The notes under the pieces were generated by a model. It was not told the origin of the DNA and did not search any database. It saw only the letters and a program-made list of their open reading frames with translations. Source: Candidatus Eisenbacteria bacterium (GTDB lineage: Bacteria; Eisenbacteria; RBG-16-71-46; JACRLI01). Taken from it: a DNA stretch of 64,000 nt. Shown here piece after piece: positions 8,740-17,739 of the stretch. The first letter of the stretch is position 1, and each line of letters begins with the position of its first letter. The stretch is taken from positions 463,391 through 527,390 of the forward strand of contig JACRLI010000015.1 of the NCBI GenBank assembly GCA_016235265.1, in the 5' to 3' direction. The position numbers and the translations under genes are program-made.

Positions 8740-8757
8740 GAGATCGAAACTCCCGGG

Positions 8758-9984
8758 TCAGAACTCGCGTTCGCGCGCGGCCGCTCCCAGGAGCAGCCCC
8801 ACTTCGGAGAGCGTGATCACCAGGCTGGACCCGCCGTAGGACATCAGCGGCAGCGGCAGGCCCGTGACCGGCGCCAGCCCCAGCGTCATCCACACGTTGA
8901 TCAGGACGTGATACGAGAGCGCGCCCACGATTCCCACGCACATCAGTCCGGCGAACCGGTTGCGCGAGCGCGCCGCGATCTTGAGCCCCCGCAGGAGCCA
9001 GACGCAGTATAGCAGAAGCACCGCCGTCCCCCCCCAGAAGCCCAGCTCCTCGCCCACCACCGAGTAGATGAAGTCGGTGTGCTGCATGGGAAGGAACGCC
9101 AGCCGCTTCTGCGTGCCGTTCAGGAAGCCGCGGCCCAGAGGCCCGCCGGAGCCGATCGCGATCTTCGACTGCATCAGCTGCCAGCCCGTGCCGGTGGGGT
9201 CGTGGCCGGGGTTGATGAAGTTGACCACCCGCTCCTTCTGGTAGTCCTCCAGGTGGGTCCACGCGCGCGGTCCCACCACCGCCACGGCCAGGTACAGCAG
9301 CACCACGGTGGCCGCCAGGCTGGCGCGCGGCCGGGTGGCGTAGAGCACCACCAGCAGGCAGGCGCCCAGGAAGGTCCCCCACGCCGCGGAGTACGCGAAG
9401 AACATCCCCAGCAGCGGCAGGGCCAGGAACAGGAAGTAGGCGGGCGGCAGCCCGGCCCAGAACAGCATCGCCGCGGTGAGCGCGGGAAACGACAGCGCGG
9501 TGCCCAGGTCGGGCTCCTTGAGCACCAGCACCGCCGGCAGGCCCGCGAGCGCGGCCACCGCGGCGAGCGTGCGCACGCGCGTCACGTCGCGGGTGCGGTC
9601 GGCCAGGTAGCGCGCCAGCAGCAGCGCGGTGGTGATCTTGGCCAGCTCGCTGGGCTGGAACTTGAACGGGCCCACTCCCAGCCAGCGCTGCGCGCCCATG
9701 CCCACGTGTCCCACCACCAGCGTGGCCGCCAGCAGCACGATCGAAACCGTGTAGAGCACCGGGGCGAAAGCCTCGTAGATGCGCGTGGGCACACGCGCCG
9801 CCCCGAACATCGCGGCCAGCGCGACCAGCGCGAAGACCCCCTGCTTCAGGTACAGCCCGCGGTGCACCTCGACGCCGGTGGTGGCGCTGAAGACCATCAG
9901 CAGTCCTCCGGCCAGCAGCGCCAGCGTGGCGGCGAAGAGCGGCGGGTCGGCCGTTATGAGGCGCGGGCGCTCAGTCCGAGGCAC
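8758..9984 (-). CDS. rodA: Rod-shape glycosyltransferase RodA (SEDS family)
   Basis: 408 residues with about ten hydrophobic segments. It is a SEDS-family peptidoglycan polymerase that works with PBP2 in lateral wall synthesis. The family segment GLPLPLMSYGGSS lies near the C terminus, and an FQPSELAKI-type motif is near residue 110. It starts with GTG (9984) inside the end of mrdA (14-base overlap), so the polymerase and its transpeptidase are translationally coupled. Confidence 0.95.
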   Translation of the reverse strand: MPRTERPRLITADPPLFAATLALLAGGLLMVFSATTGVEVHRGLYLKQGVFALVALAAMFGAARVPTRIYEAFAPVLYTVSIVLLAATLVVGHVGMGAQRWLGVGPFKFQPSELAKITTALLLARYLADRTRDVTRVRTLAAVAALAGLPAVLVLKEPDLGTALSFPALTAAMLFWAGLPPAYFLFLALPLLGMFFAYSAAWGTFLGACLLVVLYATRPRASLAATVVLLYLAVAVVGPRAWTHLEDYQKERVVNFINPGHDPTGTGWQLMQSKIAIGSGGPLGRGFLNGTQKRLAFLPMQHTDFIYSVVGEELGFWGGTAVLLLYCVWLLRGLKIAARSRNRFAGLMCVGIVGALSYHVLINVWMTLGLAPVTGLPLPLMSYGGSSLVITLSEVGLLLGAAAREREF

Positions 9985-11881
9985 TGGTGTCCTCCACGGC
10001 CGCCGCGGCCGGGGCCGGGCGCGCCGTCCCGGACGAATCGCGCGCCGCCCCCTCGCGCGGCAGCAGCGTCTGCGGCGCGAACATCGCCGCCAGGATCCGC
10101 TGCGCCACCGGCGCGGCGGCGCTGGCCCCGTGCCCCCCGTTCTCGATCACCACGCCGATGGCGATGCGCGGCGCATCCGCGGGCGCGTAGGCCATGAACA
10201 CCGCGTGGTCCTCGCCGTGCGGGTTCTGCGCGGTGCCGGTCTTGCCGGCCACCCGCACGCCGGGCACCCGGGCCCGTCCCCCGGTGCCGGAGGGATTCTC
10301 CACCGCCGCCTCCATGGCGTCGCGCAGCTGCTGCACGCCGGCGGCGTCCAGCCCCAGCACGCCGTCGCGGGTCTCGGCGTGGTGGCGCATCCACACGCGA
10401 CCGTCCATGTCGCGCACCGTCTCCACCAGGTAGGGGCGCGCGCGCCGGCCGCCGGTGCCCACCTGCGCGGCCAGCATGGCGATCTGCAGCGGCGTGAGCA
10501 GCAACTCGCCCTGGCCGATGGACAGGTTCACCGCCACGCCCTTGCCGGGCCTGCGGTTCGACCCGTGCGCCCGGGCGCGCTTGAGGTACCAGCTCTCCGT
10601 GGGCACCAGCCCCTTCTGCTCCGAGGGCAGGTCCACGCCGGTCTTGACTCCCAGGCCGAGCTCCTGCGCCTGCCGCATCAGGCGCTCCACCCCCAGCCGC
10701 AACCCCACCTGGTAGAAGTACACGTCGCAGGAGCGTTCGATGGCGTCATGGAGGCCCAGCGAACCGTGGCCCTTGTGCTGCCAGCAGTGGAACACCGCGT
10801 TGCCGAGCGAGAACGCGCCTCCGCAGGACTGGAACCGGCTCTCCGGCGTGATCAGCCGCTCTCGCAGGCCCGCGGAGGCGGTCACCAGCTTGAAGGTACT
10901 GCCCGGCGGGTAGGCCGACTGCATGGCGCGGTTCAGGAGCGGGAAGGCGGCGCCCTCCGCGATCTCCCGCCAGCGCCGGGCGGTGACGCCGTGGGCGAAC
11001 TCGTTGGGGTCGAAGGCCGGCCGGCTGGCCATGGCCAGGATCGCCCCGGTGCGCGGGTCGAGCGCCACCACCGCGCCGCGCGGCCACCGGGAGAGCGCCT
11101 CCTCGGCGGCCCGCTGCAGGTCCAGGTCCAGGGTCAGCCACAGCGACTTGCCGCGCTCCGGCGCGCGCGCGGGGCGGTCCTTCATCTCCCCCACCACGCG
11201 CCCCAGGGCATTCACCTCCACCAGGCTCTCGCCGTCGCGCCCGCGCAGCCAGCTCTCGTACATGTTCTCCAGGCCCGCCTGGCCGTAGAGATCCCCGGGC
11301 AGGTAGGCGTCGCCGGTGGCGGCCAGCTCGCGCTCGGTGATCTCGCTGCTGTAGCCCAGCACGTGGGCCGCCAGGGTGTCGCAGGGATAGTGCCGCACCG
11401 GCAGCGTCTCGATCTCCACCCCGGGCAGCTCGTCGCGGTGTTCCTCGATGCGGGCCAGGGTGGCCAGGTCGAGATCGGCCGCCACGCGCACCGGGCGCAT
11501 GGAGCCGCGCGATTGCGTGAGCGCGATACGCTGCAGGGTGGAGTCGGCCAGGTTCAGGAGCGGGGCCAGGCGCAGCAGGGTGAGCCGGAGCAGCGCGGGT
11601 CGACGCGCGAACGCCGGGCGGTGCACGTCCACGCTGACCGCGAACAGCGCGTGGCTGTCAGCCAGCAGCCGGCCCTTGCAGTCGAAGATCTCGCCGCGGG
11701 GCGCGGGCACCACCTTGAGGCGGATGCTGTTGTTCTCGGCCATGGCCCGGAACTGCCCGAACTGGCCCAGCTGCAGCTGCGCCAGGCGGAGCCACGCCAC
11801 GCCCACCAGGCCCACCAGCAGCACGCCCAGCACCAGCGCCCGGGGGGTGCGGTCGCCGTGGGAGGACAGCGGGCTGCCCAC
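9971..11881 (-). CDS. mrdA: Penicillin-binding protein 2 (elongation transpeptidase)
   Basis: 636 residues. There is an N-terminal membrane anchor (about residues 15-32), a pedestal/dimerisation domain, then a transpeptidase domain with active-site S328-T-F-K331, the second motif S384-C-D, and K547-T-G. S-x-D in place of S-x-N is usual for PBP2. It begins with GTG at 11881, five bases after GGAAGGAG and directly behind the mreD stop. It cross-links the glycan made by RodA under MreB/MreC control. The C terminus is an Ala/Pro-rich tail. Confidence 0.95.
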   Translation of the reverse strand: MGSPLSSHGDRTPRALVLGVLLVGLVGVAWLRLAQLQLGQFGQFRAMAENNSIRLKVVPAPRGEIFDCKGRLLADSHALFAVSVDVHRPAFARRPALLRLTLLRLAPLLNLADSTLQRIALTQSRGSMRPVRVAADLDLATLARIEEHRDELPGVEIETLPVRHYPCDTLAAHVLGYSSEITERELAATGDAYLPGDLYGQAGLENMYESWLRGRDGESLVEVNALGRVVGEMKDRPARAPERGKSLWLTLDLDLQRAAEEALSRWPRGAVVALDPRTGAILAMASRPAFDPNEFAHGVTARRWREIAEGAAFPLLNRAMQSAYPPGSTFKLVTASAGLRERLITPESRFQSCGGAFSLGNAVFHCWQHKGHGSLGLHDAIERSCDVYFYQVGLRLGVERLMRQAQELGLGVKTGVDLPSEQKGLVPTESWYLKRARAHGSNRRPGKGVAVNLSIGQGELLLTPLQIAMLAAQVGTGGRRARPYLVETVRDMDGRVWMRHHAETRDGVLGLDAAGVQQLRDAMEAAVENPSGTGGRARVPGVRVAGKTGTAQNPHGEDHAVFMAYAPADAPRIAIGVVIENGGHGASAAAPVAQRILAAMFAPQTLLPREGAARDSSGTARPAPAAAAVEDTSASD

Positions 11882-11882
11882 G

Positions 11883-12386
11883 TCACTCCTTCCCGCGCAC
11901 CACGCGCGGGGCGGCCCAGGCCACCAGCGGCACCAGCGCCGCGGTGTAGGCGGCGGTGGCCACGCCGTTCACCACGAAGGACACCCCCACCGCACCCCAC
12001 TGCCCGCCGGAGAGCAGCACGCGCAGCAGCAGCTCGTGCATCAGGCCCGCGAGGAACAGGATCAGCGCCGCGGCGGCGGGGGTCTCCCATAGCAGGTTTA
12101 CCCGCAGGTGGCCGAAGAAGTAGCCCACGCTGCCCAGCAGCAGCGCGTGCAGCCCGAGGCGGTCGGGCGTGAGGCCGTCCGTCATCAGGCCCGCGGCGAA
12201 GCCGGCCAGGGTGCCGGCCAGGGGGCCCCGGCGGCGCGCCAGCAGCACCACCGCGGCGAGCACCAGGTCGGGCCGTGCGCCGAGGATGCTCATGCGGGAG
12301 GCCACGTCGGTCTGCAGCAGGAAACCCACCCCGGCCAGCGCCGCGAACAGCCACAGCGCATGCAGGCCCGCCCACAGCGCGTTCAC
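11883..12386 (-). CDS. mreD: Rod-shape determining protein MreD
   Basis: 167 residues, almost entirely hydrophobic with five to six membrane spans, as expected for MreD. I chose GTG at 12386 because it forms a GTGA overlap with the mreC stop. The open frame extends 22 codons further into mreC without a better signal. Sequence conservation in MreD is low, so the call rests mainly on hydrophobicity, size and its place between mreC and mrdA. Confidence 0.88.
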   Translation of the reverse strand: MNALWAGLHALWLFAALAGVGFLLQTDVASRMSILGARPDLVLAAVVLLARRRGPLAGTLAGFAAGLMTDGLTPDRLGLHALLLGSVGYFFGHLRVNLLWETPAAAALILFLAGLMHELLLRVLLSGGQWGAVGVSFVVNGVATAAYTAALVPLVAWAAPRVVRGKE

Positions 12387-13258
12387 GGCGTGGGCCCGTC
12401 CGCGCGCACCGAGCCCGCCAGCGAGTCGGCCGGCGGTTTCGGCTGCGCCCACAGGTAGCCCCAGCCCCGCGAGCTGTCCGGCGCGACCAGCACGAAGACA
12501 TCCTCGAGATGCTCGGGCGGGGCCGCGGGCTCGATGTCAATCCGGCGCAGCAGCCCCCCCTGCTCCAGGCCCAGCGCGCGCACCCGGCCCACCCGCAGTC
12601 CCTCGGGGAACCCGCCGCCCAGGCCCGAGGTGACCACCTCGTCACCCACCCTGACGTCCGCCGAGGAAGGCACGAAGCGCAACCGCAGGCCCTCCAGCGG
12701 GTCGCCCTCCACCACTCCCTCCACGCGCGAGCGCTCCACGCGCGCGCTCACCGCGCTGGCCCGGTGGGTGAGCAGGCGCACGCGCGCCAGGTGCGCCTCC
12801 AGCGCGTCCACCCGTCCCACCAGCCCCCCGCGGTTCAGGACCGCGCTGCCCATGCGCACGCCGTCCTGGTTCCCGCGGTTGATCAGCACGCGGGTGCCCA
12901 GCCGGTCGCCCAGCTTGGCCAGCACCCATGCCGGCAGCAGGTGCAGGGTGTCGCGGCGGGCGAAGCCGGCCTGCTCGCGCAGCAGGAGATTCTCCTCGCG
13001 CAGCTCCTGCAGCAGCCGTCGGGCGCGGCGCAACTCCTGGGAATCGGTGGCCAGCTGCCCGCGCTCCACCAGGAGCGAGCTCAGCTGCTGCGTCGTGGTG
13101 GACACGAGTCGGAACGGCAGGTACAGCGCTGCCGCGGCCCGCGAGACCCACATGGTGGGAGCCTCCGGGCGGATCAGGAACAGGCCCAGCGCCAGCAGCG
13201 CCAGCGGCACGTACACCACCAGCGCGACGCGGTCCATGGAGTGTCGGGGTTCGGGCAT
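12383..13258 (-). CDS. mreC: Rod-shape determining protein MreC
   Basis: 291 residues: one N-terminal membrane span (about residues 10-28), a coiled-coil region around 60-95, then the beta-rich periplasmic domains with the family motifs GTRVLINRGNQDGVRMG and GDEVVTSGLGGGFPEGL. MreC links the cytoplasmic MreB filament to PBP2. The last 30 or so residues are a Pro/Ser-rich extension. It is followed by mreD with a four-base overlap and lies 86 bases after mreB. Confidence 0.94.
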   Translation of the reverse strand: MPEPRHSMDRVALVVYVPLALLALGLFLIRPEAPTMWVSRAAAALYLPFRLVSTTTQQLSSLLVERGQLATDSQELRRARRLLQELREENLLLREQAGFARRDTLHLLPAWVLAKLGDRLGTRVLINRGNQDGVRMGSAVLNRGGLVGRVDALEAHLARVRLLTHRASAVSARVERSRVEGVVEGDPLEGLRLRFVPSSADVRVGDEVVTSGLGGGFPEGLRVGRVRALGLEQGGLLRRIDIEPAAPPEHLEDVFVLVAPDSSRGWGYLWAQPKPPADSLAGSVRADGPTP

Positions 13259-13344
13259 AAGCGGGTCGCTGTCGACGAGATCTACGGGGAGAGTGCGGCG
13301 GCGGCCGCGGGACGTCGGCCGTCGCGGGACGGGACGGAGCGGGG

Positions 13345-14382
13345 CTAGTCCTTCCCGCTCTTCATGATGACCTTTTCATACTGCTCGAGGTTGTCCAGCA
13401 CCTTGCCGGTCCCCAGCACCACGCAGGTGAGCGGATCGTCCGCGACGTAGATGGGCAGGTTGGTGGCCTCGCGCATGCGCTTGTCCAGCCCGCGCAGCAT
13501 GGCCCCCCCACCGCTCATCACGATGCCTCGGTCCACGATGTCGGCGGACAGCTCGGGCGGGGTCTTCTCCAGCGACTGGCGCAGGGCGGCCTCGATCTGC
13601 GCGATGGGCTCCTCGAGCGCCTCGCGCACCTCCTCGCTGGTGATCTTGACCGTCTTGGGGATCCCGCCGATGAGATCACGACCCTTGACCTCCATCTCCA
13701 GCTCCTCCTCCAGCTCGAAGGCGGAGCCGATGCGGATCTTGATCTGCTCGGCGGTCTGGTCCCCGATCAGCAGGTTGTGGACCTTCTTGGCGTACTGGAC
13801 GATCGCGTCGTCCATCTCGTCGCCGCCCACGCGGATGGAGGTCTCGTTCACGATGCCGTTCAGGGCGATGACCGCGATCTCGGTGGTGCCGCCCCCGATG
13901 TCGATCACCATGTTGCCGGTGGGGGTGTCCACGGGCAGCCCCACGCCGATCGCCGCGGCCACCGGCTCGGCCACCAGGAACACCTCGCGCGCGCCCGCGT
14001 GCTGCGCGCTGTCGCGCACCGCGCGCTTCTCCACCTCGGTGATGCCGGAAGGGACGCAGATGATGATGCGCGGACGCACCAGGAAGCGGCGGCGCTGCAC
14101 CTTCTTGATCAGCTCGCGGAGCAGGTCCTCGGTGACCTCGAAGTCGGCGATGACGCCATCCTTGAGCGGGCGGACGGCGGTGATGCCCTCGGGGGTGCGG
14201 CCCAGCATGGCCTTGGCCTCCGAGCCCACTGCCAGCACCCTGCCGGTCACCTTGTCCACCGCCACCACCGAGGGCTCGTTCAGGACGATGCCCTTGCCCT
14301 TCACGTACACGAGGGTGTTGGCCGTGCCCAGGTCGATGGCCACATCGCTGGAAACCACGCCCATCAGCCGGTCGAAGAACAT
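13345..14382 (-). CDS. mreB: Rod-shape determining actin homologue MreB
   Basis: 345 residues, the standard length. The phosphate-1 motif DLGTANTLVYVKGKG lies near residue 16, followed by the phosphate-2 motif DIGGGTTEIAVI and an adenosine motif MSGGGAMLRGLD. The start MFFDRLMG follows AAGGA at good spacing; the frame extends upstream only as junk. It heads the minus-strand run mreBCD-mrdA-rodA-lgt-aroE and is preceded by a recognisable promoter. Confidence 0.97.
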   Translation of the reverse strand: MFFDRLMGVVSSDVAIDLGTANTLVYVKGKGIVLNEPSVVAVDKVTGRVLAVGSEAKAMLGRTPEGITAVRPLKDGVIADFEVTEDLLRELIKKVQRRRFLVRPRIIICVPSGITEVEKRAVRDSAQHAGAREVFLVAEPVAAAIGVGLPVDTPTGNMVIDIGGGTTEIAVIALNGIVNETSIRVGGDEMDDAIVQYAKKVHNLLIGDQTAEQIKIRIGSAFELEEELEMEVKGRDLIGGIPKTVKITSEEVREALEEPIAQIEAALRQSLEKTPPELSADIVDRGIVMSGGGAMLRGLDKRMREATNLPIYVADDPLTCVVLGTGKVLDNLEQYEKVIMKSGKD

Positions 14383-14489
14383 GTCCGAAGTCCTTGTCGG
14401 AAAAGGTGGCTGCAGCCCGGGCCGCGGAACGCGGAGCGGGCCGCTTCCGGCTCTCGGGTTGCCGGGGGGGGTGCCGTGCGCGCCGTCGG

Positions 14490-14518
14490 ACTGTACCACG
14501 CCCCACGGGGGGAGACAA
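14490..14518 (-). promoter_or_regulatory. Promoter of the mreB operon
   Basis: TTGTCT and TACAGT are separated by 17 bases, a good sigma-70-type promoter, about 108 bases upstream of the mreB ATG. Confidence 0.55.
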
Positions 14519-14591
14519 GGGCGCCTCCCACGGCGTTAACACTTGTGTTTTCAGGGGGTTAGTGCATTTGGGAGAGTGGCGGAGCCGCGCC

Positions 14592-15821
14592 CTAGGACGC
14601 CTCGGCGTAGCCTTCCATGTGACGCAGCCGCTCGCGCGCAACGTCGCCGGCGTCGCTGTCGGGGAAACGCGCCAGCACCGACTCGTACAGGTCGCGCGCG
14701 CGGGCCGTGTCGCCCAGGCGGTCCTGCGCCAGCCGCGCGGCACGGAACAGCGCCGGCACGGCGCGCGAGGCCTGCGGCTCCAGGCGTCCGCAGCGTTCCC
14801 ACGCCTCGGCGGCCTCGAAGAAGTAGCCGGTGTCCTCGAGCGTGCCGGCCACCGCGCGCTGCAGCGAGGGCGGCAGGCCCTGCAGCGGCAGCAGGTGGCG
14901 CATCTCGAGGTAGGCCTCGCGCAGCTGCGGGGCGTCCTTCGCCTCCACCGCCGCGCGCACCGCGTGCGCGTACTCGCGCACGGCCGCGCTCTCCTGGCGC
15001 GTGAGCATGTGGGCGCGCGCGAGCTGAAGGCGCGCGCCCAGGTCGGCGGGGACCACCGCCAGGAAGCGCGCGTAGCCCTCGATGGCCTGGTACCACTCGC
15101 TCTCGCGGAACCAGCGGTCGGCCATGGTGCGCAGCCGCTCCGCGTGCGCGCCCCGGTGCAGGCCGAAGCCGTAGCCCAGGGCGATGCCCATCGCCAGGCC
15201 CGCGATGTGCGCCGCGTAGGCGGTGGTCGCGCGGCGCTGCACCAGGTCGATCATGGCGGACACCAGCTGGATGCCGCTCCAGATCGCCACCGCGGCCAGC
15301 GCCGGCAGGAACACCTGCGAGCCGCGCCGCACCCCGCGCAGCAGCAGCATCGCGGGGATGCCCACGCGCACCCGCACATAGTAGAACCGCACCAGGAACA
15401 GGCCGGTGATGCCCGAGACCGCGCCCGAGGCGCCCAGCACCCCCACGGCCTGGTACTGGGGCGTGAAGGTGAGCAGGAACCACGCATGCGCCAGCAGGGA
15501 GAACGCGCCACACAGCAGGAAGGCCAGCAGGGCGCGCACCGGTCCGGTGCGGTCCTCCACCGGCGCACCGAACAGCCACAGGTAGAGCATGTTGCCGGCG
15601 AGGTGCATCCAGCTGGCGTGGAGGAAGTTCGCCATCACGGCGTTGACCAGCGAGGGCTGGCTGGGCACCAGCGCCCACGCGTTGATCAGCACGTAGCCCT
15701 TGGGGTCGTAGCGGAAGACCAGGAAGCAGGCGAGGTTGAGAGCGATGAGCAGCAGCGTGACCCACGGCACGCGCTTCAGCCGCACTTCCGTCCCGATGGG
15801 CAGGTAGTAGAGGAAGTACAT
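14592..15821 (-). CDS. Rhomboid-family intramembrane serine protease with C-terminal TPR region
   Basis: 409 residues. The first 225 form a six-span rhomboid core: the GNMLYLWLFG motif in helix 2, the nucleophile in G-A-S132-G, and the catalytic histidine at A-A-H205-I-A-G. Residues 240-405 are soluble and helical, with repeats resembling tetratricopeptides (for example RARDLYESVLARFPDSDAG). The start MYFLYYLP is preferred because AAGGGA lies just upstream; it is divergent from gdhA. Substrates are unknown; the TPR tail may recruit partners. Confidence 0.9.
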   Translation of the reverse strand: MYFLYYLPIGTEVRLKRVPWVTLLLIALNLACFLVFRYDPKGYVLINAWALVPSQPSLVNAVMANFLHASWMHLAGNMLYLWLFGAPVEDRTGPVRALLAFLLCGAFSLLAHAWFLLTFTPQYQAVGVLGASGAVSGITGLFLVRFYYVRVRVGIPAMLLLRGVRRGSQVFLPALAAVAIWSGIQLVSAMIDLVQRRATTAYAAHIAGLAMGIALGYGFGLHRGAHAERLRTMADRWFRESEWYQAIEGYARFLAVVPADLGARLQLARAHMLTRQESAAVREYAHAVRAAVEAKDAPQLREAYLEMRHLLPLQGLPPSLQRAVAGTLEDTGYFFEAAEAWERCGRLEPQASRAVPALFRAARLAQDRLGDTARARDLYESVLARFPDSDAGDVARERLRHMEGYAEAS

Positions 15822-15829
15822 GGGTTCCC

Positions 15830-15858
15830 TTGACACCTCTCCCATCCCCGGGGACAAT
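15830..15858 (+). promoter_or_regulatory. Promoter of the glutamate dehydrogenase gene
   Basis: A perfect -35 TTGACA and a -10 GACAAT are separated by 17 bases. Initiation would fall near 15865, about 280 bases before the gdhA start, so the gene would have a long untranslated leader. Confidence 0.55.
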
Positions 15859-16143
15859 CCGGGGGTCATTCTGCTGGTGTGAAAGGCCCGGGGCGTGCCC
15901 CGGGTGCAGGTCCTGCGCCGGGCCGTGGGCCCGGATGGGGAACGGCGCGGCGCCCCCCTGGCGCCGGCCCGGCCGGGAGTGGATGCCCGGATGGGGTATC
16001 GGCCGGCCCGACCCGCAACTTCTCTTTTTCCGGCAATGTCTTACGGCCCTTCCGTGCGGGGGGGCCGAATTCGCGTGCGCAGGGGGGTCCCGCTCGGCCG
16101 GGGCCCGGGGAATCCTGCCAGCCCGCCATCCGACGGAGGAGCC
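15859..16143 (+). other. Long GC-rich leader of gdhA with strong stem-loops
   Basis: This stretch holds no credible gene. Its first element is CCCGGGGC-GT-GCCCCGGG (15887-15904), a perfect inverted repeat, followed by other GC-rich repeats. The last part has GGAGGA three bases before the gdhA start. Nothing matches a riboswitch I recognise. Part of the sequence may simply be non-functional. Confidence 0.4.
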
Positions 16144-17412
16144 GTGGAAGAAGGTGCCCTGATCCAGAAGGAGTTGAACCCGCTCGCCAACGCCCAGAAG
16201 CAATTCGATGAGGCCGCGGCGGCCTTGAAGCTCGAGCCCGGCCTGCTGCACGTGATCAAGAACTTCCGCAAGGCCGTGATCGTGAACCTGCCCATCCACA
16301 TGGACGACGGCTCGTTCAAGGTCTTCACCGGCTACCGGGTGCAGCATTCCATCGTGCGCGGCCCGGGCAAGGGCGGCATCCGCTTCCACCCCGACGTCAC
16401 GATCGACGAGGTGCAGGCGCTGGCGGCGTGGATGACCTGGAAGTGCGCGGTGGTGAACATCCCCTTCGGCGGGGCCAAGGGCGGCATCGCCGTGGACCCC
16501 TCGAAGCTGTCCGCGGGCGAGCTGGAACGGCTCACCCGGCGCTACACCGCCGACCTGATCGAGGTCTTCGGCCCCGACACCGACGTGCCCGCCCCGGACG
16601 TCAACACCAACGAGCAAGTGATGGCCTGGATCATGGACACCTACTCCATGCACGCCCGGCACACCGAAACCGCCGTGGTGACCGGCAAGCCGCTCACGCT
16701 GGGCGGCTCGCTGGGACGCCGCGAGGCCACCGGGCGCGGGGTACTGTTCACGGTGCGGCGCGCGGCGCAGCTGCTGGGCCTGAGCCTCGAGGGAGCCCGC
16801 GTGGTGGTCCAGGGCTTCGGCAACGTGGGCTCGGTGGCCGCCAGCCTGCTGCACCAGGAGGGTGGCCGGGTGATCGCCGCCAGCGACGTCAAGGGCGCGA
16901 TCCTCAACGAGCAGGGCCTGGATGTGCCGGCCCTTATCGCGCACACCGCGAAGACCGGCTCGGTGGTGGGCTTCCCGGGCAGCAAGTCCATCGCGCCGGC
17001 CGCGCTGCTGGAGCTGGAGTGCGAAGTGCTGGTGCCGGCGGCGCTCGAGAACCAGGTCACCGGCGCCAACGCGGCGCGCATCAAGGCCCGCATCGTGGCC
17101 GAGGGCGCCAACGGACCCACCACGCCCGACGCGGACAAGATCCTCAACTCCAAGGGCGTGCTGGTGATCCCCGACATCCTGGCCAATTCGGGCGGAGTCA
17201 CGGTGTCCTACTTCGAGTGGGCGCAGAACCGGGCGGGCTACTACTGGACCGAGGCGGAGGTGAACGAGCGGCTGGAGCGGATCATGGACCAGGCGTTCGA
17301 CGACGTGGTGGCGATGCGGGACAAGCACGGGGTGACGATGCGGGTGGCGGCTTACATCCTGGCGATCCAGCGCGTGGTGGACGTGATCAAGTTGCGCGGG
17401 GTGTACGCGTAG
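16144..17412 (+). CDS. gdhA: Glutamate dehydrogenase (Glu/Leu/Phe/Val dehydrogenase family)
   Basis: 422 residues, the length of hexameric NAD-type enzymes. It interconverts glutamate with 2-oxoglutarate and ammonia. Substrate motifs are GPGKGGIRFHPDV (residues 73-85) and NIPFGGAKGG with catalytic Lys112. The dinucleotide fold has G-F-G-N-V-G near residue 220, and the conserved C-terminal ILANSGGVTVSYFEW is present. The start is a GTG at 16144 with GGAGGA just upstream; the open frame continues upstream without family similarity. It ends in a strong intrinsic terminator, so it is a single-gene unit. Confidence 0.95.
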   Translation: MEEGALIQKELNPLANAQKQFDEAAAALKLEPGLLHVIKNFRKAVIVNLPIHMDDGSFKVFTGYRVQHSIVRGPGKGGIRFHPDVTIDEVQALAAWMTWKCAVVNIPFGGAKGGIAVDPSKLSAGELERLTRRYTADLIEVFGPDTDVPAPDVNTNEQVMAWIMDTYSMHARHTETAVVTGKPLTLGGSLGRREATGRGVLFTVRRAAQLLGLSLEGARVVVQGFGNVGSVAASLLHQEGGRVIAASDVKGAILNEQGLDVPALIAHTAKTGSVVGFPGSKSIAPAALLELECEVLVPAALENQVTGANAARIKARIVAEGANGPTTPDADKILNSKGVLVIPDILANSGGVTVSYFEWAQNRAGYYWTEAEVNERLERIMDQAFDDVVAMRDKHGVTMRVAAYILAIQRVVDVIKLRGVYA

Positions 17413-17491
17413 GGAGGCGTTTCGAGGGCTGTGTCGGCCTGGGAGCCGCTTCGCAAGGCCGCGGGATTCCCGTCTCTCCTCTCCACTGAAA

Positions 17492-17524
17492 GCCCCGGGG
17501 GCGACTGCCCTCGGGGCCTTCTCT
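17492..17524 (+). terminator. Intrinsic terminator of gdhA
   Basis: An 11-bp stem GCCCCGGGGGC / GCCCTCGGGGC (one G-U pair) with a GACT loop is followed by CTTCTCT. It lies 80 bases after the gdhA stop. Confidence 0.8.
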
Positions 17525-17739
17525 AACCCGTCTCCTGCGGAGGCTGACACGCAGAGTTGTGCCGCGAGCACGCACTCCCTCGTGGGGGAAGGCGCAGACG
17601 TAGCTCGGTCGGTGACAACATGATTGCAGCCGGGGGGGGCGCTCGAGTTATTCTCTCCCTCGCACCGTCGTTTCTTCCTTGACTGGTCTTCCTTCCCCCA
17701 CGAGCATTCTCCGCCGGTCCATCCCACGATGTCTCCTGA
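17525..17739. other. Spacer with no recognisable feature
   Basis: About 215 bases between the gdhA terminator and the decayed HNH gene. No tRNA, intact gene or clear promoter is seen. It may contain the eroded start of the pseudogene. Confidence 0.4.
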
